A DNA stretch of 64,000 nucleotides from Spinacia oleracea (GCF_020520425.1 NC_079491.1:97619152-97683151); one strand, 5' to 3'. Positions 21,727 through 33,222 are shown, counted from the first letter of the stretch. Numbers and translations: made by a program. Notes: generated from the letters alone by a model not told the origin.

Positions 21727-24700
21727 ATGGGTGATGAAAATCTGATACCGCCACCTACCCCACGGCTTACGGACTATTCTAAGCCAAGTCTGTCCGTGCT
21801 GCCAAAGGCGATCATGCCTTCTATTGCAGCTGAGACCTTCAAGATTGAGCCCGCATTGATTAACATGATCGAGAGACGCCAGTACGGTGGGGAACCAGGT
21901 GAAGATCCGAATCTTCACATTCAGTCCTTTATCCAATATTGCTCCACCATCAAGCAAAAGGGATTGACTCCGGAGCAGACTATGGAGATACTTTTCCCGT
22001 TCTCTTTGATTGGGAAAGCTAAACTGTGGATTAATGGGTTGAATCGGGCGGCTTTGAAAATCAATAATTGGGAATCCTTGGCTCTTGCTTTTTATGTTAA
22101 ATATTTTCCACCTGAGAAAACGGCTTGTCTGAGGGGTCAGATATTAGGTATCTCACAACAAGCGGATGAGAGTTTGTTCGAGGTTTGGGAGAGATTCAAG
22201 GATTTGCAAAGAGAATGCCCGCACCATGGTTTGGAAGATTGGTTCTTGATTCAGCAGTTTTATAATGGTCTGGGCAATGAGTCTAGATGTTTGTTGGATT
22301 CAGCTGCCAGTGGGAGGTTCATGCAACTTGAGGTGCCTAGAGCTATGGAGGTGATTGAGGAGATAGCCATTCACAATGCCCAGTATGGAAATCCTAGAGG
22401 TCTATCTAACAGGGGTGGTAAGCATGATTTAAATTCTATTGAACAATTAACTGCCCAATTGACTGCTTTACATTATAAATTCGATAATATGCAAGCGGCC
22501 AATGCTCAATCTGCCCAACCTGTTAGTGTAGCTGCTATGAGTGCCCAACCTACTACTATTTGTGAAAGTTGTGGAATGTCTGGTCATTATGCACAGGAAT
22601 GTAGAAGCTCTATTGAACAATGTAATGCTTTTCAATCCTACAAACAAAACAACCCATTCTCCAACTCTTACAATGAGGGCTACAAAAATAACCCTCTGCT
22701 TTCCTACAGTAGCAACAACATCCAAAACCCTCACCAAGTTCAACATCCACCACCACAACCATATCAACCCCCACACCAACAATCTTACCAACCCCGAAAC
22801 AACTACAACCAACAGTCTAGTGGGCCACCTGGGTTCTCTAGACAACACACATCACCCCCACAACCACAACCTCAAGCCACACAGCCTGACCCTATGCTAG
22901 TAGAGATGAGAAACATGATGCTACAAATGCAAAAATCTCTAAGTGAAAAGGATGCAAAAATCGATGCTCTTACTGCTCATAACAAGATCATTGATACACA
23001 GTTGGCACAGATGGCTACTACTATTGCAGGGAGGCCACCAGGCCAACTTCCTTCACAGCCCAAAAATAGGGAGTCTGCTAATGCAATTACATTGAGGAGT
23101 GGTAGGGATTATGATGGTCCTTCTATGCCGGTTGAGGTTGATTCCGGGGTGTCTGCTAGTGATCTGGTCAGTGAGGAAATCCCGAAGATAGTTATGGGTG
23201 AAAAGGAACTAGCTGAAAAGATAGTCAATGAGAATGAGGCTACAACTGCGGTTAAGAAGGGGGCGGATATACAAGTACCACCTATTGCACTCCCCTTCCC
23301 AAACCGACAACTCAAGAATAAGCTAGACAAGCAGTTTGGCAGATTCTTGGAAGTGGTCAAAAATTTGCAGGTAACGGTTCCTTTTACTGAATTAATTTTA
23401 CAAGTTCCTGCTTATGCTAAATTCATGAAGGATATTTTGACCAGAAAACGTGCTTTTTGTGAGGTAGAGACTGTAGCTTTCACTGAGGAATGTAGTGCTT
23501 ATTTGCAAAACAAGTCTCCACCTAAACTTAAGGACCCCGGGAGTTTTTCCATCCCATGTAACATTGGCACCGTATTTATTGATAAAGCTTTATGTGATCT
23601 AGGTGCTAGTGTGTCTGTCATGCCTTTGTCTGTCTGTACTAAACTGAATATGGGTGAGCTTAAGGTTACCAATATCACTCTACAAATGGCCGACCGTTCT
23701 GTCAAATACCCCTTAGGTGTTTTAGAGGACGTCCCTGTTAGAGTAGGTAAATTCTATATACCTGTGGACTTTGTAGTATTAGACATGCAGGAGGATTCTC
23801 AAATTCCCATAATCTTAGGTAGACCCTTCCTTCATACGGCGGGGGCGGTAATTGATGTTAAAAGTGGGAAATTGACATTGTCTGTTGGGGATGATAAGGT
23901 GACTTTTAATCTGAATAGTGCCTTAAAAAGTCCCATGCTAGAGGAGGAACAATGCTATCGCATAGATGTAGTCGATTTTATTACTCGTGATAACGTCTCC
24001 CAAGTTCTCGAAAGAGACCCTTTGGAGGCAGTGCTTTGTTGTGAGTCTTCTGCAGGTGATAGCAGTTCTTGGAGTGCTGAAGTGGATGCTCTGGAGTTGG
24101 CTCTTAATGGTGGAGAATCTGAGCCGGAGAGCACCAAATTGAAGAGGTTAGTTCGGCCGGTTTGTTCTGTTAAAGAGGTAAAGAAACCCGAACTTAAACC
24201 TCTTCCTGCTAACCTTAAGTATGCGTTTTTAGATAATGAACAACTTTGCCCTGTGATCGTCAGTACTGCACTTGATGCAGGCCAGTTATCCCAACTTCTT
24301 ATTGTGTTGAAAAGGCACAAAAAGGCCATTGGGTACAGTATTGATGATTTAAAGGGTATTAGCCCCGACTTTTGTATGCATAGGATACATCTAGATGAAA
24401 ATCATAAACCATGCATTCAACCCCAGCGTCGTTTGAACCCTGTCATGCAAGATGTTGTAAAAGCTGAAGTTATGAAATTGCTTGATGCGGGTATAGTGTA
24501 TGCTGTGTCTGATTCTAAGTGGGTGAGTCCCGTTCAGGTAGTGCCTAAGAAAGGGGGGACAACTGTGGTGAGAAATGAAAAAAATGAGTTGATACCAACT
24601 AGGGTAGTCACAGGTTGGCGCATGTGCATTGATTATAGGCGTCTTAATGTTGCTACTAAAAAGGACCATTTTCCCCTTCCCTTCATTGATCAAATGTTAG

Positions 24701-27102
24701 AAAGGCTAGCCTGTCACAAGTTTTTCTGTTATCTGGATGGTTATTCTGGTTTCTTTCAAATTCCCATACATCCAGACGACCAGGAAAAGACCACCTTCAC
24801 CTGCCCCTATGGTACCTTTGCATATCGTAGGATGCCTTTTGGTCTGTGTAATGCACCTGCTACTTTCCAACGTTGCATGATGAGTATCTTTTCTGATTTT
24901 ATTGAGTCTATCATGGAAGTGTTTATGGATGATTTTAGCGTCTATGGTACTTCTTTTGATTCTTGCTTGCTAAATCTGACTAAAGTTTTGAAAAGATGTG
25001 AAGAGTGCAATTTAGTCTTGAACTGGGAAAAGTGTCATTTCATGGTTACTGAAGGGGTAGTTTTGGGACATTTGATATCTAATAAGGGCATTCAGGTGGA
25101 TCGAGCTAAGGTCCAAGTGATTGAACAATTACCCCCTCCAGTTAATGTGAAGGGTGTTAGAAGTTTTCTTGGTCATGCGGGGTTTTATCGCCGCTTTATC
25201 AAGGATTTCTCTAAAATTGTTAAACCACTTACCCAGCTCCTTCTCAAGGATGCCCCGTTTGTGTTTACTGATGCTTGTCTTGAAGCCTTTGACAGGATTA
25301 AACAGGCACTGATTTCGGCTCCCACCATCCGTTCTCCCGAATGGGATATTCCGTTTGAGATAATGTGTGATGCAAGTGATTATGCAGTTGGGGCAGTGCT
25401 GGGTCAGAGAAAGGAGAAGGTTTTACATGCCATCTATTATGCAAGTAAGACCTTGGATGAAGCTCAAGTTAATTATGCAACTACTGAGAAGGAGCTTCTA
25501 GCTATAGTCTATGCCTTGGATAAATTCCGCACCTATCTGATTGGATCCAAGGTGATAGTCTATACTGACCATGCGGCCCTTAAGTATCTGCTCTCTAAGA
25601 AGGAAGCCAAGCCTAGGCTTATTCGATGGATACTACTGCTACAGGAGTTCGATCTAGAGATCCGCGACAAGAAAGGGGCTGAGAATGTGGTTGCAGATCA
25701 CTTGTCTAGATTGAGGTATGACGATGGTAAGGGATCTACACCGATTGATGATTCATTTCCGGATGATCATTTACTTGCACTTGCCAGTCAGTCACCATGG
25801 TTCGCAGATTTTGCTAACTACATTGTAGGTAGAATTCTTCCGGCCGATCTTTCATATCAACAGAAGAAGAAATTCCTACATGATGTCCGGTTCTACTTTT
25901 GGGACGATCCTTATTTGTTTCGTGAGACTGCTGAAGGGTTATACAAGCGTTGTATTCCAGAATGGGAAGTTCAAGGTGTTATCAGTAGGTGTCATTCTTC
26001 ACCTTATGGTGGCCACCATGGATCGTCGAAAACAAACGCTAAGCTGTCACAATGTGGTTTTTACTGGCCTACTATGTTCAAAGATGCACAGGCTTTTATT
26101 ATGGCTTGTGATGCGTGCCAGAGGGCCGACACTATTTCGAGGAGGTATGAGATGCCACAGAACGGGATCCTTGAGGTTGAGATTTTCGATGTGTGGGGAA
26201 TTGATTATATGGGACCATTCCCATCGTCCAAGGGTAACTTGTATATCCTTGTTGCTGTAGATTATGTGTCAAAGTGGGTGGAAGCCGTTGCCTCACCTAC
26301 TAACGATGCTAAGACAGTCATCTCCCTGTTCAAGAAGATCATTTTTCCTAGATTTGGGGTTCCGCGCGCTTTGATCAGTGATGGAGGGTCACACTTCCAT
26401 GAGAAGCATCTGGATGCGCTCCTGCGCAAGTATGGAGTTTATCACCGCACTGGGCTAGCCTACCACCCTCAGACGAGTGGTCAAGTTGAGGTCTCCAACC
26501 GAGAGATCAAATCTATCCTTGAGAAAGTGGTGGCAAAGTCTAGGAAGGATTGGAGCGATAAGCTAGATGATACTCTATGGGCATACAGAACTGCCTTTAA
26601 GACACCTATTGGTACCTCCCCGTATCGGTTGGTGTATGGCAAGGCGTGTCACTTACCAGTAGAAATGGAGTACAAGGCTTATTGGGCAATCAAACAACTC
26701 AACATAGATGCAAAGCTAGCCGGTGAAAAGCGGTTACTTCAATTAGGTGAGCTCGATGAATTCCGACTACAAGCCTATGATAGTGCCCGGATTTACAAGG
26801 AAAAGACCAAGAAGTGGCACGACAATCACATTTTGCATAGAGAGTTCGCGGTGGGCGACAAGGTTCTACTTTTTAACTCTAGGCTTAAGTTATTTCCTGG
26901 AAAACTTAAATCTAGGTGGTCTGGGCCGTTCACTGTGACTATGGTAAGCAAGTTTGGGTCTGTTGAAGTAGAGAATGGGAATGGTGAACGATTCAAGGTC
27001 AACGGGCAACGTCTGAAGTTGTACCATGATGGGGCTACTGTAGGAGTGGTTGAGGTCCATCACCTCAATCCCTCCGCCTCATCAACTGCATATTCAAGGT
27101 AA
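21727..27102 (+). CDS. Element B gag-pol polyprotein (Athila type), intact
   Basis: The first ATG in frame is 21727 ([10 protein letters not shown]), giving 1791 residues. Gag core is followed by a CCHC knuckle [14 protein letters not shown] (residues ~279-292), protease with DLGAS (~624) and IILGRPF, RT with [23 protein letters not shown] and FMDD (~1067), RNase H with [11 protein letters not shown] (~1215) and [14 protein letters not shown]. The integrase has an H-H-C-C zinc region (from ~1421) and a catalytic triad in [15 protein letters not shown] and QVEVSNRE with exact D-X35-E spacing. The frame has no stop. Compared with element A, about 150 bp encoding the gag N-terminus are deleted between GGATCTCAC and AGAGATGGGTGA, so translation must start at the internal MGD. 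All catalytic residues I can check are present; activity is not proven. Confidence 0.95.
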   Translation: MGDENLIPPPTPRLTDYSKPSLSVLPKAIMPSIAAETFKIEPALINMIERRQYGGEPGEDPNLHIQSFIQYCSTIKQKGLTPEQTMEILFPFSLIGKAKLWINGLNRAALKINNWESLALAFYVKYFPPEKTACLRGQILGISQQADESLFEVWERFKDLQRECPHHGLEDWFLIQQFYNGLGNESRCLLDSAASGRFMQLEVPRAMEVIEEIAIHNAQYGNPRGLSNRGGKHDLNSIEQLTAQLTALHYKFDNMQAANAQSAQPVSVAAMSAQPTTICESCGMSGHYAQECRSSIEQCNAFQSYKQNNPFSNSYNEGYKNNPLLSYSSNNIQNPHQVQHPPPQPYQPPHQQSYQPRNNYNQQSSGPPGFSRQHTSPPQPQPQATQPDPMLVEMRNMMLQMQKSLSEKDAKIDALTAHNKIIDTQLAQMATTIAGRPPGQLPSQPKNRESANAITLRSGRDYDGPSMPVEVDSGVSASDLVSEEIPKIVMGEKELAEKIVNENEATTAVKKGADIQVPPIALPFPNRQLKNKLDKQFGRFLEVVKNLQVTVPFTELILQVPAYAKFMKDILTRKRAFCEVETVAFTEECSAYLQNKSPPKLKDPGSFSIPCNIGTVFIDKALCDLGASVSVMPLSVCTKLNMGELKVTNITLQMADRSVKYPLGVLEDVPVRVGKFYIPVDFVVLDMQEDSQIPIILGRPFLHTAGAVIDVKSGKLTLSVGDDKVTFNLNSALKSPMLEEEQCYRIDVVDFITRDNVSQVLERDPLEAVLCCESSAGDSSSWSAEVDALELALNGGESEPESTKLKRLVRPVCSVKEVKKPELKPLPANLKYAFLDNEQLCPVIVSTALDAGQLSQLLIVLKRHKKAIGYSIDDLKGISPDFCMHRIHLDENHKPCIQPQRRLNPVMQDVVKAEVMKLLDAGIVYAVSDSKWVSPVQVVPKKGGTTVVRNEKNELIPTRVVTGWRMCIDYRRLNVATKKDHFPLPFIDQMLERLACHKFFCYLDGYSGFFQIPIHPDDQEKTTFTCPYGTFAYRRMPFGLCNAPATFQRCMMSIFSDFIESIMEVFMDDFSVYGTSFDSCLLNLTKVLKRCEECNLVLNWEKCHFMVTEGVVLGHLISNKGIQVDRAKVQVIEQLPPPVNVKGVRSFLGHAGFYRRFIKDFSKIVKPLTQLLLKDAPFVFTDACLEAFDRIKQALISAPTIRSPEWDIPFEIMCDASDYAVGAVLGQRKEKVLHAIYYASKTLDEAQVNYATTEKELLAIVYALDKFRTYLIGSKVIVYTDHAALKYLLSKKEAKPRLIRWILLLQEFDLEIRDKKGAENVVADHLSRLRYDDGKGSTPIDDSFPDDHLLALASQSPWFADFANYIVGRILPADLSYQQKKKFLHDVRFYFWDDPYLFRETAEGLYKRCIPEWEVQGVISRCHSSPYGGHHGSSKTNAKLSQCGFYWPTMFKDAQAFIMACDACQRADTISRRYEMPQNGILEVEIFDVWGIDYMGPFPSSKGNLYILVAVDYVSKWVEAVASPTNDAKTVISLFKKIIFPRFGVPRALISDGGSHFHEKHLDALLRKYGVYHRTGLAYHPQTSGQVEVSNREIKSILEKVVAKSRKDWSDKLDDTLWAYRTAFKTPIGTSPYRLVYGKACHLPVEMEYKAYWAIKQLNIDAKLAGEKRLLQLGELDEFRLQAYDSARIYKEKTKKWHDNHILHREFAVGDKVLLFNSRLKLFPGKLKSRWSGPFTVTMVSKFGSVEVENGNGERFKVNGQRLKLYHDGATVGVVEVHHLNPSASSTAYSR

Positions 27103-28099
27103 CAAGGTCGAGCGGGACCTAGAAATAAACCAGCGCTTTGCGGGAGGCAACCCGTATTTTATCGCTTTAAGTAGTATAAGTTTGATTTTTTTGGTTTTCA
27201 TTCTATTTTTGTGTGTTTAGTTAGTATTTCCATACCTAAGTGTGTTTAAGTATTGTTTTTGGTGTTAGTGAGGCGAGAAGAGGGCATTACGCTGTTTGGG
27301 TGTTTAATAATGTGCAGGCCTAAAGCTCCAAGTTCGAGAAAGTGAAATTACGCACAAGGCCAAGCACCCTGCAAACCGCCCGATTCGAATCGGGCGAGGT
27401 GCGCCCGATCGGGCGCGCACGGATGAGTTTCTTGTAGTTTATTTCCGCCCGATCGGGCGCAGCAAGCCCGATCGGGCGGTCCAGCGAGTGGAATGCTCGA
27501 TCGGGCGAAATAATTTCGCCCTATCGGGCGCTTTTGCGAGTGGAACGCCCGAGTCGGGCGTTAGTTTGCCCGATCGAGCGCAAAAGACGAGTGGAAGGCC
27601 CGATCGGGCGAAATTATTCTGCCCGATCGGGCGGTTGATGAAATTTTCGAGGAAAAGTCAAGGATGATTCTGGGCAGGAAAAAGTCAAGAAAATGAGCAT
27701 TCGCAAAACGCCCGATCCGGATCGGGCGAGGTGCGCCCGATCGGGCGCGCACGGATGAAAAGAAAAGGATCGCATTTCCGGGCGAAATGTCGCCCGATCG
27801 GGCGCGATGCGTTTTCAGCAATAACCCAACGATTCGACCTTTATTTCTTCACTTCCTCTTCATCTTCAACCTAAATTTCTCTCACTTCCTCCATTAAACC
27901 CCAACTTCCAAAAAACTTCAAACCACCATATCTCCCTCAAATCTCCACCAAATTCAACAATTCTTTCATCAAAATCATCCTCTCATCATCCTCTACAACC
28001 TACACCTAACCGATTTAAGTTTTCTCTCATCCCCACAAAATCCCCAAATTCACCCAAAAAGCTCAAAAAAAAAAACTCAAAAATTCAGATTTTTCATCA
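27103..28099 (+). other. Element B spacer between pol and second ORF, with palindrome array
   Basis: A T-rich part carries an acceptor-like TAATGTGCAG at about 27309-27318. The array of CGCCCGATCGGGCG palindromes runs from about 27377 to 27805 and includes a perfect 20-bp palindrome CGCCCGATCCGGATCGGGCG at 27709-27728. A CT/A-rich leader with several A runs follows to the ATG at 28100. No TATA box is evident between array and ORF. Confidence 0.8.
27377..27805. repeat. Palindrome array in the B spacer
   Basis: This is the densest copy of the array. The paired module, a 20-bp palindrome plus AGGTG plus CGCCCGATCGGGCG followed by CGCACGGATGA, occurs at about 27377-27426 and 27709-27757. Between them lie further single palindromes spaced about 20-45 bp, often preceded by GAGTGGAA. 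Confidence 0.9.
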
Positions 28100-29563
28100 A
28101 TGGCAAATAGAACACAAAGAAAATGCACGAGGGTACCAAGGAATCAACATGAGGCTTCCACAAGCCGAGCTCGGGAACCAACACCACCACCTCCACCACC
28201 GCAATTCGAGTCCGACACGGATTTTCCGGATGTCATCTTTATTACGGAGGAGCAACGAGCACGATTCATGCACCTCAAATTGAGGGAGGTAATCCCTACT
28301 CGCTTTATATGTCAGAAATCCTTGCATGAAATGGGGATTGAGCGTGATGTAAAACGTGTTTTTGTTGGTGTTGGTATGAGTAACATGTATAGTATGCTCC
28401 GTCTCACATTTAGACGGTTGACTCTAGAATTCTTGAGTAGTTTTAATGTGCGTAGGGATGGCTATCGAACCGTGTCATCGGTTCAATTTCGTGTGATGAA
28501 TAGAACCTACACCATGAGCTTATCTGATTTTGGTAGGATTTTTGGATTATCTACCACATATAGTAGGAAACCTAAGGAGACCCATAACAACTGCACCATG
28601 TGGGGAAAGCTTACGGGCAATGATAATCCCGGGAGTATGCAACATTTGCATGCTTCCAAGATACAACACCCGGTACCCATTGTCTTTTACAGGTTCTTAG
28701 GATTTACAATCTTTGGTAGGGATGAGACCCAGAACATTAGGAGTACGGAGCTAGAGATCCAAGGTGGCTACGTTTCCGACGGAGAGGAGAGCTACAAAAT
28801 GAACCTTGCACATCACATGGCCTCTCAATTTTACTCCATAGCCACCTCCACACATACTACCAAGATTATCATTGGTGGGTTGATCACCCACATAGCCATG
28901 GCCACGGCCAATTTTACTGAGGCTAACCAGATTCTAGTTCTAGGTAGCAACTTGCTTGATTTGGCTTATTTTGCTGGACTCCATAGGCTACAGGGGGAGC
29001 ATGGGTTATTTAGGCTGGGAGCCATGTACTGGATGTTCGAGGGAAACATGCTTTTCACCTTGCCCGACCCTCAGGGCCGCACTAGTTTCAGACCCGGTCA
29101 GGCTCATTATCTATTTGTTGGATTTGAGCAAGAGCCTCAGCCTGACCCCCAGCCTCAGCCTGACCCTCAGCCAGAGCCCCATCAGTACCAGCCAGAGCCT
29201 CGCACCTACTTCAGGAGGGGGCGTCGAGACACGGGGAGGCCCCAGAGTGGCCCGGTAGTTCATGAGGATCAGGGGTCCATTGATGAGAGGTTGAGCAGAC
29301 TTGAGCTCGGGTTCCGGGAGTTCGCAGCTGATCACCAGAGGACCATGTTCCCATTTTATGATCAGTATGCCAAGCAGGGCTATATTGCCCCAGATTACGA
29401 GCACCCTACCTGGTTTACCTATCCCGCGGAGGGATATGGAGCTCCGGGTTCTATGGGCACCTTCACACCCACCCAGTACGGAAGGTGGGGAGCGGGTCCT
29501 AGTGGGCATGCTGGCCGAGATGATGGTGATGATGATGATGATGGCGGCAATGGCCGTCAATGA
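28100..29563 (+). CDS. Athila ORF-1-like protein of element B (env-position ORF)
   Basis: Intact 487-codon frame beginning MANRTQRKCTRVPRNQHEAS, colinear with the ORF at 17770. It has a proline-rich stretch, the conserved core (PTRFICQKSLHEMGIE, RDGYRTVSSVQFRVMNR, DFGRIFGLSTTYSRKP, WGKLTGNDNPGSMQHLHASK), a PQPDPQPEP repeat and an Asp/Gly-rich tail (GRDDGDDDDDGGNGRQ). It resembles the ATHILA ORF-1 family. There is no visible signal peptide or membrane segment. It could be expressed from a spliced subgenomic RNA, given the acceptor-like site upstream, but that is inference. Confidence 0.87.
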   Translation: MANRTQRKCTRVPRNQHEASTSRAREPTPPPPPPQFESDTDFPDVIFITEEQRARFMHLKLREVIPTRFICQKSLHEMGIERDVKRVFVGVGMSNMYSMLRLTFRRLTLEFLSSFNVRRDGYRTVSSVQFRVMNRTYTMSLSDFGRIFGLSTTYSRKPKETHNNCTMWGKLTGNDNPGSMQHLHASKIQHPVPIVFYRFLGFTIFGRDETQNIRSTELEIQGGYVSDGEESYKMNLAHHMASQFYSIATSTHTTKIIIGGLITHIAMATANFTEANQILVLGSNLLDLAYFAGLHRLQGEHGLFRLGAMYWMFEGNMLFTLPDPQGRTSFRPGQAHYLFVGFEQEPQPDPQPQPDPQPEPHQYQPEPRTYFRRGRRDTGRPQSGPVVHEDQGSIDERLSRLELGFREFAADHQRTMFPFYDQYAKQGYIAPDYEHPTWFTYPAEGYGAPGSMGTFTPTQYGRWGAGPSGHAGRDDGDDDDDGGNGRQ

Positions 29564-31177
29564 TGGAGATGAGATCGAGTTGGTTCGATACCCTTGAGCC
29601 AATGAGGACATTGTCTGATTTGGTTTGGGGGGGGTTTCACATTACTTGTACATTGTAGGTATGTTTTTCTTTTCTTTTCGCATTTCTTTATTTTGGTGTG
29701 TTTAATGCTTTCTAGATTAGTTTATTGCTTTAAAAAAAAAATAAAAAAAAATAAAAAAAAAAATAAATATACAAAAATACGTTCCGATGAATGAAAAATC
29801 ATGCTTCCCTGTGCCCCTTTGATTGAAAATTGTTTTGATTCTTGGTGTTTGATGATGGGCAATGTAGATGTGTTAGCCATGATTTGATGTTCGATTGTTT
29901 TGATGCCTAAACATGAGTCAACTCCGACTAACTACTTGTGGACTTGGTGCTTGACTAGTTGACTTGGTTAGGATGTGTGATAGCTTCCTGGTGTGCCATT
30001 GATTTTGAGTATTGGTTTGCAACTATTAGTAATGTTTTATGACTCATATACATGCACATTGTGGAGGACGAAGACATTTTTCTATTTAGGTAGCCTTCAG
30101 ATGAAATTAGATACGTTTGTTCCCTCTTTTTTCTACCCATGTTGTGCCTGTGCCATTTATTCGGTGACTAACCACATTACAAGCCCGTAAATTCCCCATT
30201 GGTTACTAGTCCCAAGCCTAGCTTGGGGGAGCTAATAGTAGTGAGGTGAGGGAGTTGTAGTGTGGTACATTTTGAGCATATTGAGTATTGAAAAGGGAAA
30301 TTCTTCTTATCATGATTGTTGTTGAAAAAAATGAAATGAAAAATGAATGAGATGAGGAGAATAAAAAAAAAAAAATCGTGTGAAGGTTCCAAAAAAAAAA
30401 AAAAAAGGAAAGAAAAAAAAATGAGATTGAGCAAGAAAGAAAAAAAATAAGAAGGAAAAATCGTTATTCTCAAGAAAATTCAAAGCATTGTTTCACTCAA
30501 GTATTGTAATTTCTTATCTTTATAAGTGATTGATTTTAATTGTGAAAGAAAGGCAAGAAAGTATAGTGTGGTTTGTTTGTTGTTTCATCATGTGTTGAGT
30601 GGGAAGTTGTGGTTGTGGTCATCATTTGTGGTTGACCATGGTTTTGCTAGGATTTATGCTCCCCAAAGCCAAGGCTTTAAGCTCACGTTTTACCCAAATT
30701 TACCGCACCTCTACCTAAGCCTATCATTACAAGCTTTGAAGACCTTCCGACCTTTGTGCATAGAGTCATATTAATGTGAAAGTAGTTGTTTATCAATGCA
30801 CGTTATGACATGACACATTCCGAGTCGACTACTAGGTTGAGTGCATGTTTTTCTAGACACACGAGTGTTGTGAGTTTGGGAGGGAATTGTACTCATATAT
30901 GTTGGGAGGGGAGCGAACGGGTACATTTTTTATCCGCCACATAAATGAGTGACGAGTGTGTGAGCACTAGTCTTGAATTCCATTGTACACTTGTAGTTCG
31001 CTTTGCGTGACGATTGTTGAGGTGGATTGGCGGTTGAATGAATTTGATTGGTTGACATTGATGCATGCTTGTTGGATTTTGCCTTGAATCGTATCCATTG
31101 TTTTAAGATGTGTTTGGGGTGAAGTTGATTTATGTATTCATCGATGATTTCTTTGCTTAGGGGCAAGCAAAGATCTA
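29564..31177 (+). other. Element B 3' untranslated region
   Basis: About 1.6 kb without a credible gene. It contains A-rich runs (29731-29765, 30362-30420) and a PPT-like GCCTAGCTTGGGGGAGCT at 30216-30233, nearly the same as the terminal PPT 950 bp downstream. The small frames (such as 30526-30774) are not conserved in a way that suggests coding. Confidence 0.75.
30216..30233 (+). other. Internal polypurine-tract-like copy in element B
   Basis: GCCTAGCTTGGGGGAGCT repeats the CTAGCTTGGGGGAG core of the terminal PPT (31173-31190). A matching copy is in element A at about 19862-19879. It could prime a second plus strand. Confidence 0.5.
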
Positions 31178-31190
31178 GCTTGGGGGAGTT
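31178..31190 (+). other. Polypurine tract of element B
   Basis: GCTTGGGGGAGTT lies directly before the 3' LTR start TGATATATGC at 31191. It is the plus-strand priming site. Confidence 0.85.
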
Positions 31191-32606
31191 TGATATATGC
31201 GTTTTATATAGAGTTTTTACCCCCGTCCCTTAGTACTTTTATGTATCAAACGTGCTCTTAGGAGCCGTTTCTAGTACTAATATGTGTTATTGAGTGTGCC
31301 TTGAGTTTCAGGTTTGATTATGAGAAATTGGTCGTTTTAGATCTGTTTCATTGTTGATCAAGGCCACTATATGAGTCCGAGAAATTCGGGACTTCCATCG
31401 TCGACTTTCGGGAGCCTTAGATGCTTATGGTTGAGCCCCGGGAGTTAGACTTGGTGATACGGGCGAGATACATTGAAGATTGCAAATCGCCCTGGAAGCT
31501 GAGGGCGAAATGCAACCATCGGGCGGAATTATAAGCAAGCCAAGTTCATCAACGCGCGCCCGATCAGGCGCAGCTCGCTCGATCCGGATCGGGCGGTCAA
31601 TCTGGAGGCTTTGTGGAGATTTCGCAATCCGCCCGATCGGGCGGATTTTGGCCCGATCGGGCCGACTATCGAGTGATTCGCCCGATCGGGCTAAGTGTCG
31701 CCCGATCGGGCGACGCCAACCTCCAGCAGTTTTTCGCGTTTTTAATTCCGTTTTTAGGCCTTATTTTGGCAAAACTATATAAGCAAACTTGTTTTATTTT
31801 TTAGGATCATCTTATTTTCCAGCACTAAACCCTTAGTTTATTTTTCTAAGTTTTATTTCCTCTCTACATTAATTCAAACACTTAGTTCGATTTATATAAA
31901 AACACAAGCTTTCAATTTCCATTGTTCGAGAATTAGGTACTGCTTCTTACTTTAATTTATTCTATTGCTTTGATCATGTTTTCCATTATGTTAATCGCTT
32001 TGTTATTAGTTATCATGAGTGAGTAGTTTAATTTCTAGGGTTTAGGGGATCCATGAATGCATGATTGGGATTATATGTGGACTTGATTATTTGATTGATT
32101 GATTATAATTTCTATAGCTTATTATTATTGCTCGTCAATTCTGTTCGGCCGGACTATTTTGATTTGAGTTTGATTAACCTTAGATTATGCGCCGAGAGGT
32201 ATAAATCTGATGTTTTTGGTCTGTGGCTATTAGATAGGAATTATTTCTAGTACGTAGCGAGAGCCCGCTAGTTGTTCTATCCTAAGGAATTCATAAGATT
32301 CGAGAGATGCATGTTTTCCTAGTTATGATTGTTAATTAATTGTTATTGTCCGTTGTCCAATCCCGGTCTGCATTTATGGTGAACCGCTGCCCTAGATTCC
32401 CTTAATATTGTTATATTCCAGTTTGATTATTTGCCTTAGCTTAATATACAAACCAATCCAATTCTTTGTTACCAGTAGTCTAGATTAGTTAATTAATAGT
32501 AGAAAGAACATTGTTTCCCTGTGGATACGATCCCTTCTTCCCTTGCTATATTATTAGTTGGTGAACGTTAGGTTTATCTTTGATAGGAGTGCGATTTAGC
32601 CTGTCA
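31191..32606 (+). repeat. 3' LTR of element B
   Basis: 1416 bp, the same length as the 5' LTR. It is followed by TTGGT. The palindrome cluster is at about 31557-31716 and the TATA box at 31776-31783. Confidence 0.95.
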
Positions 32607-32611
32607 TTGGT

Positions 32612-33222
32612 GTTTGTTGTTTCATCATGTGTTGAGTGGGAGGTTTATGGTCATCATCTTGTGGTTGATCATGGTTATTTAGGATTCATGCTCCCCAAAG
32701 CCAAGGCTTTAAAGCTCACATTATACCCAAATTTATCGCACCCTTACCTAAGCCTAACATTACAAGCTTTGAAGACCTTCCGACCTTTGTGCATAGAGTC
32801 GTACTAATATGAAAGTAGTTGTTTATCAATGCAAGTTATGACATGACACATTTCGAGTCGACTACTAGGTTGAGTGTATATTTTTCTAGACACACGAGTG
32901 TTGTGAGTTTGGAAGGGCATTGTACACTTATATGTTGGGAGGTGAGCGAACGGGTACATCTTTTACCCACCACATAAATGAGTGATGAGTGTGTGAGCAC
33001 TAGTCTTGAATTCCATTGTGCATTTGTGGTTCGCTTTGCGTGACGATTGTTAAGGTGGATTAGCGGTTGGATGGATTTGATTAGTTGACATTGATGCATG
33101 CTCGTTGGATTTTGCCTTGAATTATATTTTTCATTTTGAAATATGTTGGGGGTGAAGTTGGTCTTGTATTCATCGATGATTTCCTTGCTTAGGGACAAGC
33201 AAGGATCTAGCTTGGGGGAGTT
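32612..33222 (+). other. Element A 3' untranslated region, second part
   Basis: Colinear with 30575-31190 of element B. It ends with its own PPT, GCTTGGGGGAGTT at 33210-33222. Small frames (32580-32807, 32836-33198 minus) are not supported as genes. Confidence 0.8.

Larger units (their letters stand above)
20192..32606 (+). mobile_element. Athila-like gypsy element B, apparently complete
   Basis: The two LTRs have the same length (1416 bp each, 20192-21607 and 31191-32606), with about 20 differences by eye. It has a perfect tRNA-Asp PBS, a single open gag-pol, an intact second ORF, a long 3' UTR and a GGGGGAG polypurine tract. Total length is about 12.4 kb, typical of Athila elements. The TTGGT duplication places it inside element A. 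It is the youngest of the Athila/CACTA layers and the only element here that might still encode all its enzymes. Confidence 0.95.

Noticed and set aside
17770..29563. Calling the second Athila ORF a true envelope glycoprotein
   Set aside because: No signal peptide, membrane helix, cysteine pattern or cleavage site is visible.
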